Shown here: piece after piece, positions 21,033 to 32,848 of the stretch
How positions within the stretch are numbered: position 1 is the stretch's first letter
Layout of the letters: every line of letters begins with the position of its first letter
NCBI GenBank assembly: GCA_003586115.2
Contig: QVOM02000034.1
Span: forward strand, 115,009,290-115,073,289
DNA: 64,000 nt
Reading direction: 5' to 3'
Source: Salvator merianae
Lineage: Eukaryota; Chordata; Lepidosauria; Squamata; Teiidae
Notes under the pieces: model-generated
What the model saw: the letters and a program-made list of their open reading frames with translations, nothing else
The model's database searches: none
Told to the model about the DNA's origin: nothing
Translations under genes and position numbers: made by a program

Positions 21033-22294
21033 ATTTATTTTTTATTTATTTATTACTCTTATATCCCGCCCATCCCGAATTGGGCTCTGGGCGGCTACCA
21101 ACAAGTTCAAATCACATTAAAACATCGATAAAAACACAAGAAATCATTAAACAATAAGATAATATTAAAACATCAAAACATCAAGACCCCCCAGTTACCC
21201 CTCCAATAAAAACAATTGTAAACATTACATATAAATTAAATAACAGGGTCCAGAAACTACATGATGTCCTTTAACAGGACTGTCCCTGGGGCTGAATAGA
21301 GATCGGCCATACAGTCCATCCACCCTCATAATCAGGCTGGTGGCACTAGCCAAAAGCCTGGCAGAACAGCTCCGCCTTGCAAGCTCTCCGAAAACTAGGC
21401 AATTCACAAATTGCCTGGGAGCTTGCCAGCAGAGCGTTCCACCAGACAGAGGCAACGCATGAGAAGGCCCTATGCCTTGTGACCGAGAGGCGAGCCTCTC
21501 TCATGCCAGGGACCACCAATCTATTATGGTCCAATGAAGATCTCAATACTCTCCCAGGTGTATAAATGGCAAGACGGTCCCGGAGATATGAGGGCCCCAA
21601 GCCGCGTAGGGCCTTAACCAAAACTTTGAACCGGATCCGGAACTCGATCGGTAGCCAATGCAGTTCCCACAGAATGGGAGTAATATGGGCCCCATGAGGG
21701 GAGCCTATAAGAAGGCAAGCTGCTGCATTTTGCACCAATTTCATCTTCCAGATCAGGCCCAAAGGCAGGCCAGCGTAGAGAGAGTTACAGTAGTCTAGCC
21801 TGGAGGTGACCGTCGCATGGATCACAGTGGCTAGGTCAGGGTGGGAGAAATAGCGAGCCAGCTGCTGAGCTTGCCTCAGATGAAAAAAGGCCGTTTTAGC
21901 TGAGTGAGCGACCTGTGGCCCCATAGAAAGGTTGGGGTCCAGGCAAACACCCAGACTTTTGACGATGGAGAGAGTGTTCAGAGGACTCTCTCCGAAAGAC
22001 GGCAGCCAGAATCCACTAGGCTCCGACCCCCGACCCAACCAAAGGACCTCCATCTTTGCTGGATTCAGTTTCAACCTGCTCCCCCTCAACCAGATCGTAA
22101 TGGCCTCCAGACAACGGGAAAGAGCAACCGGAGCGGATGTTGGCTGACCCTCCATCAACAGAAGGAGCTGAGTGTCATCAGCGTACTGATGGCAAATCAG
22201 CCCATGACTACGGATCACCTGAGCCAAGGGGCGCATAAAGATGTTAAAGAGTATCGGGGAGAGCAAAGCACCCTGAGGGACCCCGCATTGAAGT
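21033..22294 (-). mobile_element. 5'-truncated L2-like LINE, minus strand
   Basis: Contains the RT C-terminal half (21,346-22,294), a 3' UTR with the GCCGCCCAGAGCCCAATTCG block, and an AATAAATAAATA-type tail at 21,033-21,056. The 8-base word ACATACAT occurs on both sides (21,025-21,032 and 22,295-22,302), a candidate target-site duplication that places the 5' truncation just upstream of CGVPQG. Confidence 0.75.
21346..22294 (-). pseudogene. L2-like LINE reverse transcriptase, C-terminal half (long open frame)
   Basis: About 316 residues remain open without a stop. In order: CGVPQGALLSPILFNIFM (start of the palm), HQYADDTQLLLL (catalytic Asp pair intact), RLKLNPAKMEVLWLG, SLGVCLDPNLSM, HLRQAQQLARYF, TSRLDYCNSLYAGLP, LVQNAAACLLIG, HWLPIEFRIRFKVLV and a C-terminal WWNALL..SFRRACKAEL. 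This is the order in L2/CR1-group RT. The N-terminal RT blocks and the EN are absent, so it cannot be active. The open frame runs upstream to 22,362, but the first ~24 residues appear to be flanking DNA beyond the candidate target duplication. The intact frame suggests this is among the younger insertions in the window. Confidence 0.85.
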
Positions 22295-22302
22295 ACATAC
22301 AT

Positions 22303-22974
22303 GCCTACACACACTACTTTCCCTCTCAAAGGAAAGTATCCCATAATTCTGTTCATACGCATTTAATCCTAACAATTCATCAACCACCCCATAATCCTTT
22401 GGATTTTTTAGATCAAGGCTCTTTGCTACGCATGATACAAAAAGTAGAGTGAGCATAAAATATAGGATGCTAAGCCATTTAAGATTGCTGGGACAGTAAA
22501 CAAATCCTGATAAAACTGTAAATGTCTTATAAATCACAGAATCAGTTCACCTGTTTGCAATAACCTGCCTGAGAATGTGACAATCAAAGAGCTCCTGTAA
22601 GATGTGGATGTTTCACTTGTTTAACTTGATAGAGTGGCATGCTTGGAATTCAACATAACATTAATTCCTCTTCATTAAATATGAATATTGTTTATGGATA
22701 ACAAGGCAGCTGCTGAGAGATCTGGTATTATGAGTAGGTGGAAGTTCTTTATATGAAACAGAAAGCAAAAGACAGACAGTATCCTCAGTGTTGACTAGAG
22801 TTCCTAGAAGTCCTGGGTTATATCACATTTTAATGTACTAATTATCTTGCTGAAAAGTGAGAGATATCTCACTGCTTCAAAAAGTCAACCATTTTCTGCT
22901 ACATATTACCACTCGCTCATCTTTAACAAATCAGTTTGTGAGCTATCTATAAGGAAGTCTTTGTTGGTGTTTTT
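22303..22974. other. No recognised feature
   Basis: Unassigned AT-rich sequence. Confidence 0.45.
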
Positions 22975-23060
22975 ATTTTTTTACTTCAAATATTTATATG
23001 ACATCCCCTCCTTGTACAGTGTCTTGGGACAGTTTAGAAATCTCAGCAGAACAATTAAAC
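22975..23060 (-). mobile_element. LINE 3' tail remnant
   Basis: AT-rich start followed by ATTTATATGACATCCCCTCC and ACAGTTTAGAAATCTCAGC resembles the reverse complement of the L2-type 3' end (..ATATAAAT tail). Small and degenerate. Confidence 0.4.
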
Positions 23061-24475
23061 AAATTTAAATATTACTGTAATCCATTTATATTGTGTACCC
23101 TGTTTCTGTTTTCAGAGTATCTTACAAATTGGATACATATGTAAACAATGTTAGATAAATAAAGCAGTTAGCATAAAAATAACACAGAATAAATTACAGT
23201 ACCAGCAAAGGTTAAAACCAAGTCTAGATAGGTAAATGCCTTTTTACTGGGCACTGCAATCGGAGTACAACAGAAAACCTGTTTGCCACTGCCCTTAGAA
23301 CTTTTACTAATGCATCATTCTGTGGAGAAACCACACACACACACCATACCGCTACTATGGCACCATCTGACATGACTGGTGTGAGATGGCCCCAAAGCAG
23401 GAAATGTGTCTGCCCCCCCTTATTTAACGATAATGGTGGCCAGACCTCTTTCTAAGAGGACAGTAGTCCTTGTATAAGCTCTTGCTAGTGAACATTTATT
23501 TCTATCATTGATAGTGCTTGGATAATGAACCTATTAGTTGACTCAGGTATGTACTAATAAAGTCAGGTTTTGCATTAATTATTCGTTTTTAAGTAAGAAT
23601 ACCCTGAATCCATAAATGTGTGCATAATAAAAAAAAAAAATTACTATGGGAAGGGATGATTTTATACTCATCAGATATAACTAGCCAATTATTAATATAA
23701 GGGATATTTCACTGTTAATTGGTGTTACATAGCTATTAGAGATATTGGCTGCGTTCACACATAACAACAAAAGCAGCTCAGAAGTTCCTGAGAGACAGTA
23801 ATATGTGATCCTTGCATTCTCATCCCATCTCTAATCCACTTTTCTAGCCTAGAATGTTCATCAGAAGGGAAGAGACAGATTGGCATGGGAACATTCCCAC
23901 CTTGGAAGCTGTCTCTGAACCACGTCAGAGATGCTTTTTTGTTTACTTTGTGTGAATACAGTCACTATTTTGGCGTTGCAAAGAGTGATACATACTGTGA
24001 AAAAATCCCTCTTGCATCTACTTTGTGCCTTCCTCAAGTGCCTTTACTTGACTGGAACATATCTAAGGTTGTGACAATGTCTGCAACAGAGAATTAAAAA
24101 GTAAGTTGAGGAGGTGGTTGTTTATAGAAACCTTTTGTTTTGTTTGTGTGTTTATGTTGAAAAAGGGAGGTATGCAACATGCTCTACAAAGCTGTTTTTC
24201 TAAATGTTTTTCTCCCTGGTAGTAGTTACCAGATTGTAGTGACCCAGCAAATGCCAAGCCCCTTGGAGTGAAACATTTTCCTAGCCTTGCTATAAAAGGG
24301 TTTGTGCAACAAATTCTGGCAAGGAAAAAAAAAGTGTAACTGAAAGCTAAGTTCTCAGTCTTCCAAAAATCTGTACCACTGAAATTTCTTTAAAATTTAC
24401 TCTGGAACAAAAAGGGTTAGAAGAGATATCTTGGCCATCACGGCCATTCAGTGTAAAAAAATATTCTGTAATCTT
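23061..24475. other. No recognised feature
   Basis: Unassigned sequence with a short CA run (about 23,332-23,343) and an A-run near 23,630. Confidence 0.45.
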
Positions 24476-24655
24476 GGCCCTTTCTGCACTTGGTCTTACT
24501 GTGAATTATATCCCAGAATAGGGACCTGCTATGCACATGCTAGTGCAAACTATGAAAGGTCTTGCCCAGAGTCTACCATAGTCTGCACTAGCATGCAGAT
24601 GGCAGGTCCCTATTCTGAGATACAATCTGGAATAAGTCCAAGTGCAGAAAGGGCC
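24476..24655 (+). mobile_element. Palindromic miniature TIR element, 180 bp (copy 1)
   Basis: Termini GGCCCTTTCTGCACTTGG and CCAAGTGCAGAAAGGGCC are perfect inverted repeats. Complementarity continues inward through AGAATAGGGACCTGC/GCAGGTCCCTATTCT and CATGCTAGTGCA/TGCACTAGCATG to a centre near 24,565. A second copy in opposite orientation lies at 33,293 and is roughly 90% identical by eye. No clear flanking duplication here. Confidence 0.85.
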
Positions 24656-25009
24656 AATGAGTAGTAAATTTGCTAAGGAAACTGCAATTCCTAAGAAAAT
24701 AAATAGATTTGATCAAAAAAGGTTATAAATAGGAGTGTGCGGACCAACTTGTAATGGTGTTCCAAAAAGCCAGCTGCCTGCTCTACTACTCTTTCCTTTT
24801 GTCTTTATCCTGCTGTTATCCTGGATTGCTTTGTGATGTACCAGAAGTGCTGCAGTTGTTGGGAAGGAGCTGACTGGTGATTGGTGTGCCATATATGACA
24901 TTCTAATCATCTTGCTTCAGTTGGTTGTCTGTCAAGACCACCAACTCAAGCTGGAGCGGTCCAGCACAGGTACATGCGCAAATGGCCTTAATTCCTAACC
25001 ATCAGAGAA
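24656..25009. other. Mostly unassigned; TIR-element debris at right
   Basis: 24,945-24,990 carries AGCTGGAGCGGTCCAG and a degenerate A/B-type right end (ATGCGCAAATGGCC). The rest is unassigned. Confidence 0.4.
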
Positions 25010-25187
25010 CATGGAGGCTAGCTCCGACAATTGCACAGTCTTCAGGCCAGAGCAGCAGCTGTCCCAGAACCGCTGCCTAAATGCAGTAACTTGTTCTGGG
25101 ACAGCAGGAGCAGCCCAGCTGCTGAAACCACTCCAGCCTGGCCCAGTCTTTCTGGCCCAGACCTGGAAGGGTAAGTGTGAAAAGATC
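25010..25187 (+). mobile_element. Family B TIR element, right half
   Basis: Carries the AACCATCAGAGAACATGG and AGCTCCGACAATTGCAC landmarks seen after the mini-hairpin in family B, and ends GGTAAGTGTGAAAAGATCC, a degenerate terminus. The left half is missing. Confidence 0.45.
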
Positions 25188-25627
25188 CACTGTTACCAGG
25201 TTATAAACACCTGTAGGCACTGCCTCTCATCCAGGCTCTGTTAACAAGCTAATGTCTAAGCATACCAGCATCCTCCTTTCATTCCCAGCACTCAGCCTTG
25301 AGCAATCTTCCTGCCTGAGACAAATATTGCCCCTCCATCCCTTATCTCCTTGTGCCATGAGAACCTAGGATCGATGACATAAGCTAAAAGAGATAGCTGC
25401 TTTGTCAAGATAGTTGAAAATAACAAAGCAGAAGCCATCATGACATTGTAGAATTTCAGGACACTAGCAAACTTGGAAAAACACCATTAAGAAACAGCAC
25501 TTCTGATGAAAGAAGGGGAAAACAAGAATAGAATGGAGACAGAGCTAAAACAGAACAAGGTCTAATTTCACAGGGTTCCCAACTTGGTTTGCACAACCCC
25601 ATTATGAAGCATCACTTGTACAAACAT
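25188..25627. other. No recognised feature
   Basis: Unassigned. Confidence 0.4.
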
Positions 25628-25910
25628 CATAAGAACATGAGAGAAGCCTTGCCCACTTAGTCCAGCATCCTGTCTCACACAGTGGCCCATCAATTGTTTC
25701 CGGGCATCTCAAGCAGCATAAAGAGGCAAACCTTCACCTGCTCTTGATTCCCTGCAAATGGGTTTTACAGGCATCCTGCCTGTCTTTCCAACCTGGAGGC
25801 AGTACCTATGCATCCATCGATACACCTGACCTCCATGAATCTGTCCAATCCACAATCATGTTCATATTGTCTGAGCTAGAAATGTCTGCAAGCTTCACAA
25901 GGCTTGGACC
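25628..25910 (-). mobile_element. CR1 LINE 3' end, minus strand
   Basis: CATCATAAGAACATGAGAG, then CTTAGTCCAGCATCCTGTCT, CACACAGTGGCC and CTTTCCAACCTGGAGGCAGT are the reverse complement of the reptilian CR1 3' UTR. The same blocks occur at 54,280-54,470. The CATAAGAACAT end is the typical CR1 terminal repeat. This is a 5'-truncated copy of about 280 bp. Confidence 0.75.
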
Positions 25911-26884
25911 TCCAAGAAGGCAGATTGCTCATTCAGCCAGGAATCTGTGAATAATAACAGATTTCCCAAGGCTCACTATTCTTCTTGTCCATGACTTTGA
26001 AATTGAACATAATGGAGCGTCTTTCCTTTATGGATCAAAGGGAGGGGGAATCACCCAACACTCATAATCTCACTGACAATAAACAAGGTTTTATTTCAGA
26101 TGCTTTATTACTAAGTGTACAATCAATGCAGACACAGCAGGACCAAATGTATGCTATGAAAAGGAGAATGGGGAGATTCTAAATGAAAAGAAATGCACCA
26201 CAATTTGGTTTGAATACTTCATTCAACATGGACTGAAGCAAGCACATACAGTATTTTTTTGCCATATTTTTCTTCCTAACTGTTCACTGTCAAATTACCA
26301 GTATATCTAGCTGCTTCTTATGTTGGGTGGGATGGGGGGGTGGCCTATTGGTGGTGCAGGAAGTGCAGGATTGAGCCAGGTAAGTCACCTGGCTGCTTCT
26401 CAGGGTGCCAGGCTTATGGCATGTGACTTAAGCAGTGCATGAGCTAAGCTTCCGAACTGTTTTCAAGGGCAAGCCCACATAGATCTCACCACAGTTGTCC
26501 ACTCTGGAGGCTTCCAGGGCACGGATCGCTGCAGCCAAGCTTTCTATGTCCAGGAAGGGCCATGGTTGATATATGAGCCTGAGTTATAAATTTTGTCAAA
26601 TACAATCAACAAATCCCCAATCAACCCTCAATGGTATATACAAGTCCTCAGTAAAAATTAAAGTGTCTCTAAGACAAATGGTTCAATGAGTGATTCCATC
26701 TCCTCCTTTCTTAAAAGTTTATCAGACCAGAAAACAATTCTTCAAAGAGACAACTCCTCCTTTGGGGTACAGCTATTTGTCTGGCAAACTTTTTGAGCTA
26801 CACAGGTCTTCTTCAGTGGCCAGGAGTATCTCCAAATTAAGTAACTATTCCTTCCAGGATAATGTAATCCCCTCAAGTACACAA
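25911..26884. other. No recognised feature
   Basis: Unassigned. An open frame running 26,690-27,112 is partly antisense to the L2 relic that follows. Confidence 0.4.
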
Positions 26885-27176
26885 GTCTCTTCACTTCATG
26901 GACTTGAGAACCTTGAAGCACAGAACCTCCATTTTGTCTGGATTCAGCTACAATTTATTAGTCCTTATCCAGCCTCTCCAGGCAGTAATCAAGCACCTGA
27001 CCTGCCTCTCCTGATTCACATGGAATGGAAAGATAGAATTGGGTGTCATCTCCATATTAATGGTACCCTCACTCCAGATCCCCTGATGACATCTCCCAAG
27101 CTCTTTGTGTAGATATTTAAAAAGTGTGAGAGGCAAGATCAACCCCTGAAAACAGCACAAGTCAGTTCACAGGAAG

Positions 27177-28398
27177 TGTTACAGGCCGTGCTCTGTGGAA
27201 AATGTTTTGGAGAAATTAGCTTTACCCAGGCACTAAACCTTTTTAGGGATCAATTTTTCGAGGCTGGTTTTAATAACACTAAATTGACACAGAAAATGCA
27301 AATAAAGAGGAGATAATCCTTGAAAAGAATGGTGCATCTTTATTATAAAGATTGAAATCCAAAAAAAAAAAAAAAATAACAATAAACAATAAACAATGTA
27401 ATTTGTTAGAATCAGCTAGTTTCATAGGTAGCATAGGTAATTTGGCATTTGGAAAAGGAAAAGAAAAAAGTTTGGCTCCAAACTTAAGTAAGGAGACCTA
27501 GTTAGTGTGTGTAAAATGGGGGGGGGGTGGAGAAAAGAGAGAGAGAGAGAGTCTGGAAGAAGCTAGCAATGGAGACTAGAGAGGTTCCTACCACTAGAGC
27601 AGTGAATCTCACCCATCTGTAGTCTTCTCCAGGTAAATCTTCATCATGCCAAAAAGGAAAATTTTCATCATGCCAAAAAGGGAAAAGATGCATAGGTCTC
27701 TTGCAGGCAAAATGGGTTAAAAATCAGAGAATGGGATGTGGACGAGGCTCCACAACCTTTACTCCTTTAGGAAAAAAACCCAGCTCTTTTGCCAAGGGGC
27801 ATGGAGAGAGATATGGAATCCCTCTTTAAGTGAAATCAGCTCAAAAAGGAAAAAGGGGACTGCAAGCAAGAAGTAGGATCAAGCAGCTTCTTAGAAAAAT
27901 CCATTCCCTCTCCATTTCAGGAGGGAAGTAAAGGCAGCTCTCAGCCAGGTAAAATGGGGCTGAGATAGATGATCATTGTTCCCTCTGCTTCTGCTTCTTC
28001 TTCTCTCTCATGTTTCTTTTCCTTCCTCTCTCCTTCCTCTGCTAACTTCTTCCTCTGCTAACGTCTTCCTCTGCTAACTTCTTAATAGAAAAATCTGAGC
28101 TTTTATATTATTTTTCCCAAGTAGAAAAAGGAACAAGCTTCCTTTTAGTTGGGCAAAGATGTGTGTTTGGTCATGTAGAAAGATAAACAGACAACTACAC
28201 TGGTTGATGAGCTTAAATTGTGCTATTTGCATTCTTAATAAGAAGTTTTCAAGATGTAGGCTTGAACAATGGACTAGTTTTGATGGTCAGACACTTGCCT
28301 AATCTTTTGTTAACCATTAATGCAGAATTTCCTGAGCTAACTCTCAGCAGCCAGGTTAACTTATTCAAGAGATAAGCTGAGAAAATCTGGTTTCTACA
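27177..28398 (-). mobile_element. Candidate solo LTR, about 1.22 kb
   Basis: The block interrupting the L2 relic begins TGTTACAGGCC and ends GGTTTCTACA, giving TG...CA termini. On the minus strand it has an AATATAAAAGC TATA-like box (about 28,097-28,112), a purine-rich R-like region with an 18-bp tandem of the CTCTGCTAA type (28,035-28,085), and an AATAAA-type signal (about 27,335-27,345) some 165 bp before the end. An A16 run lies at 27,361-27,376 on the plus strand. No gag, pol or env sequence is adjacent, so it would be a solo LTR. The immediate flanks (GGAAG and GGGTC) do not match, so a target duplication is not confirmed. Confidence 0.45.
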
Positions 28399-28755
28399 GG
28401 GTCCAGGATTCTGGTCAGATTCCCTGTATTTGAAACCTTTCTGACTTATATTTCATGGAATCCATGTCCATTTGTATATAGTAAGAATGTCTGTGCTCTG
28501 ATGGCTACAGAAGCCAAACAAAAATCCCCCAGGACAGGTCTCTGGTATCATCCTTGGAAGTAGGAGTTAAACCACCGCAGTGCAGTACCTCCAGTTCCAA
28601 TCCAGAAGGATATACAAGCTGCTGAGATATCAAGAACAAGCAAGGTAACACTTCCACGGTTCCGATCCCAATAAAGATCATCAATCAGGACCATCAAAGC
28701 ATTCCTCTGGGCATAGCTGCTGTTGACTTGCCACCTCCTTCTGTTTGTGATAGGG

Positions 28756-28860
28756 CAAGGCTGCCAGATAATCAGCCAGACTGACTTTTGGGAAAAAGCC
28801 AAAAATGAAGTGAAATGTGTCTGATTAGTTGGCTGACTTTAGCCAAAGTTGGCAGCCCTG
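28756..28860. mobile_element. Small TIR element inside the L2 relic
   Basis: CAAGGCTGCC at the left and GGCAGCCCTG at the right are inverted repeats fitting the hAT-type YARNG start. Partly complementary words continue inward (GATAATCAGCC against GGCTGACTTTAGCC). The 8-base flanks do not match, so assignment to hAT is tentative. Confidence 0.4.
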
Positions 28861-29480
28861 CCAGCTTTTGGTTCCAGTGAAGTTCTCTTGAGGAGGGAGC
28901 ATGCCACTGCCTTTTAAAGAGCTGATAGACATCCCTCTCCCATAGGGAGGTATTAACCACTCCCTGAACTCACCCTGATATACCCATTTGACTAGTTCTT
29001 AGGTTCTATGTACTCCTCCGCCAAACCATTTTAAACTGTGGCATCTAATTTCATACAAATATGATGATTTCATCATGAAAGTGCCTTGCAAATTTATAAC
29101 AGCAGGCCTCCGTTGGCACCATCCCTTCCTTCTTCAGAACTGATGACATAAGACTGTTCATCATCAGAAAAGCTTTGCTGAACAGCTCCTTTAAGGATGC
29201 AATGGCAGCAGAGAAATAATTATTCTTTGCTGCCATTATTGCCACATGGTAGGCATGATCAGCGTTCTGGTCCGTATTTGATCAGAGAGAGTCACAGAAG
29301 AAATTGCACTCCTCGCATTCTAGCCATTGACACTCCCGCTTCATTGCCTGTAGCTCTGTAGAATACTGGAGTCTGCTATGGATTCCACAGGAACATCTAG
29401 GGCACTTGGGAGTGATCATGTCAATGGTCCTAGCCATCTCACAGTTCACAGAGAGAGTAAGGCCAGAAAATCATGCTAAC

Positions 29481-29957
29481 AAGGGATATTCCAGAGTAAA
29501 GCCCCTCCAAAATAATTGCTCATTGCTCAGGTATTTTAATGGTGCAAAGTAACCGGAAGCGCACAAACATCACCACTGTGCATGCACGGCTGCCTTTTTC
29601 AACACAGTGACCATATTCAAGATGGCGGTTCCCACCAGCAGCATCCAGAAAGATAGGATGTAGCGATGTTTCGGGAGCTATGTTGCCACAGATATGTCAT
29701 AATAGTACTATTTATCCCCCATCTGGATGCAGCCAAGGATCTCATCATAACTACCATTCATGTCAACTGGATATTCCCCCAGAGCATTCAAGAATCATTC
29801 AGATTCCATAACTTTCCAAGAGTAATCTCGATGGATCTTTTATCCTGTAGAGGGGAGCTGCCAATGTAAGTCTCATAGTTGCCATTTCAGTCTCAGTTGC
29901 TGAGCTACAGAGCAGAATCCTGCTAATCAGCTGTTGAGGAAAGGAAACTGAGAGCTA
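29481..29957. other. No recognised feature
   Basis: Unassigned short stretch. Confidence 0.4.
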
Positions 29958-30412
29958 GGCCCTTTCTACACTTACCTGAATAGGAACCCCCATATTCAGC
30001 TTCTGAGCTCATCCGTCTGCATGATAGTGCAGATCTGTGAGGTCCCACCCACCACTAGTACACTCCATCTGCACTGGATGGAGCACAATCCTGATCAGGG
30101 AGACCTCGATCAGGATTACTAGTAGACCAGTAGCCCCTGGTCCAGACCACAAAGGCATGCAGAAGGCACACGTCCATGTTCAGAACTACTGGGGGCCCAT
30201 TTCAGTGGCATGTCAAGGTGCACCATCAAAATGGGTCTCACAGAGGCTCTGAGGCTAGGAACATTTGTTCCTATCCCTTCAGAATGCTCAGAGACCGGCC
30301 CTGTAGCTTGTGTGAGCTTCAAAGCCAGGGCTGGTCTGTCATACTGATGGCACTGCTCTAGACCACAGTGGGCTGAATCTGGACCAGTGGGATTCACTGG
30401 TCAAGACCCCTA
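29958..30412 (+). mobile_element. Family B TIR element, reference copy
   Basis: Starts GGCCCTTTCTACACTTACC. Internal landmarks in order: CATCTGCACTGGATGGAGC, ACCACAAAGGCATGCAGAAG, GGCCCATTTCAGTGGCATG, ACCATCAAAATGGGTCTC, the hairpin TAGGAAC-ATTT-GTTCCTA (30,256-30,273), and TAGCTTGTGTGAGCTTCAAAG. The right terminus is eroded. Other copies were oriented against this one. No coding capacity. Confidence 0.65.
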
Positions 30413-30415
30413 GAT

Positions 30416-31844
30416 TCTGTTAGGTATGTGGACTTGGAAACCTGGTGCTAGTTTGTTTATTCTTGACATAAATCACAGTTCTGTCCTCAAAGCGCTTCCC
30501 CCATATCAGAGCAATTACACATATAACTTTTGATTACAGACCAGACATAATTGTAATTGGCTATGGTTTCTGTGTAGGAGAAACAGGGAGAATTGAGGTT
30601 CAAATTTAAGTGCAATCACAATATGTATAAGGACACAGATTTGGTTACCAAAAGGGCGTGTGCTTCAAGATGTGCATTTTCACACTCGAGTAATATTTTG
30701 CCCCTGACTGCATTGACTTTGCTTAGCAACATGTGTCCCTTAGATCATTCGAAAGAATACAAAATGCAAATGGTGTCTAATAGGAAAACCATCTGTTTGA
30801 TGCTGGAAACATTTCAGAAGGATATAGCGAGCATTCTTTTTTGGGAAGCATCAGAAAATTCTTCAATTACTAAAGAGGAGGATTGCGAAACAACAAATCA
30901 GCTGCTTGTGTTATTTGTCAGGAACAATCGCAGAGTATCTCCTACACTTTCCATTTTCATTTGTCAATTTTCACCGAGGTGACTTGGCACGATTTTGACT
31001 TCAAAATCATATCCTGTGTAGTAACAGCAATCTAGGTCACCACATCTTGCTTCTTGATCATTAAAACTCAAGCTACATTCGTCGCCCTTGAGAAGTCCAT
31101 AAATGAACAGGCTGCCTGTCCCTCCCCAGGATGTTTCTTCATCCACAAATATAATTGGACTTTCTTTCTACCCTTTTCCTGCTTCCTTATACCCTGTGGA
31201 AAAAATGGATGATAATATTTTGTAAGTGATACATCAGGGACATTTTCTTGTCTGATAATGTATTGCAATAGACTCCATCAGTGTGCACTTTCCATCTTGT
31301 AATCTCCCCTACAGTATTACTATTAAAGATCTCTTCTTTGCAAGGAAAGGAGAAATCGATTCTCTTGCCCCAGACATACATTAGTGGATGCTGTCACATA
31401 CCTTCCTAATGAACATTGCTAGACAAGACTCATGAGTGACAAGGTAATGCATTAGGAAATTACCAGTGGGATGTATGGAAGCTGAAGAAACCAGTTACTT
31501 GAGCAAAGTGCCATGATAGCTGAGTTACAAAAGAGAAGTGAATTTCCCTTTCTTCTTGTGATCGTTTCAACCCCCCCATTACTATTTGAAAGATTAATCT
31601 GGAATGGCTAACCCATTTTGACCCAAAGGCCACAGTGATATTTTGCTAGTCCTCCAAAGGTTACTTACTGCCCCTTCCTGTTCATGAATGATCAGTTCAA
31701 TGACTTAAGTGGGGACAAGCTACATTCCTGTCAAGGTTTTGGGCTGGCAGAGACCTTTGAATCCCTACTGTTAATATTGGTGGAGTAAGTTGGAGTGAAG
31801 ATAGTAGCAGAAATTGTGCTTCAACAGCCCCTCTGAGCAAAATT
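30416..31844. other. No recognised feature
   Basis: Apparently single-copy sequence. A 129-codon open frame (30,593-30,982) shows no domain. Confidence 0.4.
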
Positions 31845-32160
31845 CATTCATTCATTGGCATTTTTATCCTACCCTATACCCTCAGATCTCAGGGTAGGGT
31901 TCAATAAAACAGAGTTAAAATTTGACTCATTAAAAGTCACAACAGTGTCTTAAAGTGGAGAGAAAGCTAAAGGCTAGTGTAAAGAGGTGTCATGTTTACC
32001 ATAATTTGAATTATAGGGCTAGATGCACCTCAGAATGGAGATCCTCCCACAACCTGGGGGCCACCACAAAAAAAAACCCTCTCACTTGCTTTCAACCTTT
32101 GACTGCTCATGGTGGCTGTACTACCAAAAGGACAGATCTTAACTGACTTCTGCATCAAGT
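31845..32160 (-). mobile_element. L2-type LINE 3' end, minus strand
   Basis: Starts with a TTCATTCATTCATTGGCATT tail, then TTTTATCCTACCC, and further in CCCACAACCTGGGGGCCACC. These are the reverse complement of the L2-type 3' UTR and of the coding end where the protein would read a WNSLP-type motif. Degenerate and 5'-truncated. Confidence 0.55.
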
Positions 32161-32792
32161 CACACCTGCTTTAAGCCACAGACTGTAATCCGCTCACAAA
32201 CCACTCATCTTTTGCAGCTTGTGCCGTATCAGGTTCATTTATTCTTGATTTTAATTTTAGTGTAATGAATGAATGTTAATGGTAGGTTTTCACCCACTTG
32301 CTTCATACCAACTGGTATGATTTGGCTGAAAATTTGCAGGATCACATTTGTGCCACAGAAGAATGCTGACATGGGAGTGAATGGAAGAACTTTGAAGTTT
32401 TAAGGACCTTGGCTTGTGAAAATTCAGTGTTAGAAATCTCCATCACTTGATATGCTCATAAGAGACATGGACAAATATGTGTCCAAAAATAATTGTATGC
32501 ACAAACTTTTTTTTCTGCCTAGGTTTGAATTTTGTACATATTTTAATCAAACTTTTAACATCCCAAAGAAATTCAAAGTTTGGTTTGAATGTTCAATGAA
32601 CTGTTCTGCACAGGAAACAACGGAGGAGAATAAGGAAGGCAGAAGGATCAAACTTGTGCAGACTTTGAGCTGGAGATCCCAAAACTGGTGTCTGGGTCCT
32701 GGAGAGGAAGGACCCAGCCAAGTCTCATGGCAATTGGATGCAGCCTTGAATTTCTATGATTTTTTAAAAATCCTATGAAGCAGGGGGCTGAT
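32161..32792. other. No recognised feature
   Basis: Unassigned. A 108-codon open frame (32,452-32,778) has no domain that I recognise. Confidence 0.4.
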
Positions 32793-32848
32793 TCATAACA
32801 ATTCAGCACAGCTTCCAAAATCATAACAATTCAGCACAGCTTCCAAAT
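32793..32848. repeat. 28-bp tandem duplication, two units
   Basis: TCATAACAATTCAGCACAGC plus TTCCAAAA occurs head to tail at 32,793-32,820 and 32,821-32,848, differing only at the last base. This is probably a recent local slippage or duplication event. Confidence 0.9.

Larger units (their letters stand above)
26885..29480 (-). pseudogene. L2-like LINE relic, minus strand, split by a candidate solo LTR
   Basis: Pieces run in the correct order on the minus strand. 29,470-29,040: the EN-RT linker (AYHVAIMAAKNNYFSAAIAS, then LFSKAFLMMNSLMSSVL). About 28,900-28,862: a degenerate LLKRTSLEP block. 28,740-28,548: RNALMVLIDDLYWDRNRG, SVTLLVLDISA and GGTALRWFNSYFQG, the RT segment before the palm. 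After the LTR, 27,160-26,948: LTLFKYLHKELGRC and an INMEMTPN stretch where YADDTQL is expected. The interval 27,177-28,398 does not belong to the LINE. Stops and frame changes are frequent. Treating the two halves as one copy rests on order and matching orientation. Confidence 0.68.

Noticed and set aside
21904..22452. 182-codon plus-strand open frame
   Set aside because: Antisense shadow of the L2 reverse transcriptase.
30593..30982. 129-codon open frame in apparently unique sequence
   Set aside because: No recognisable fold or motif, and no supporting splice structure; length is within chance for AT-moderate DNA.
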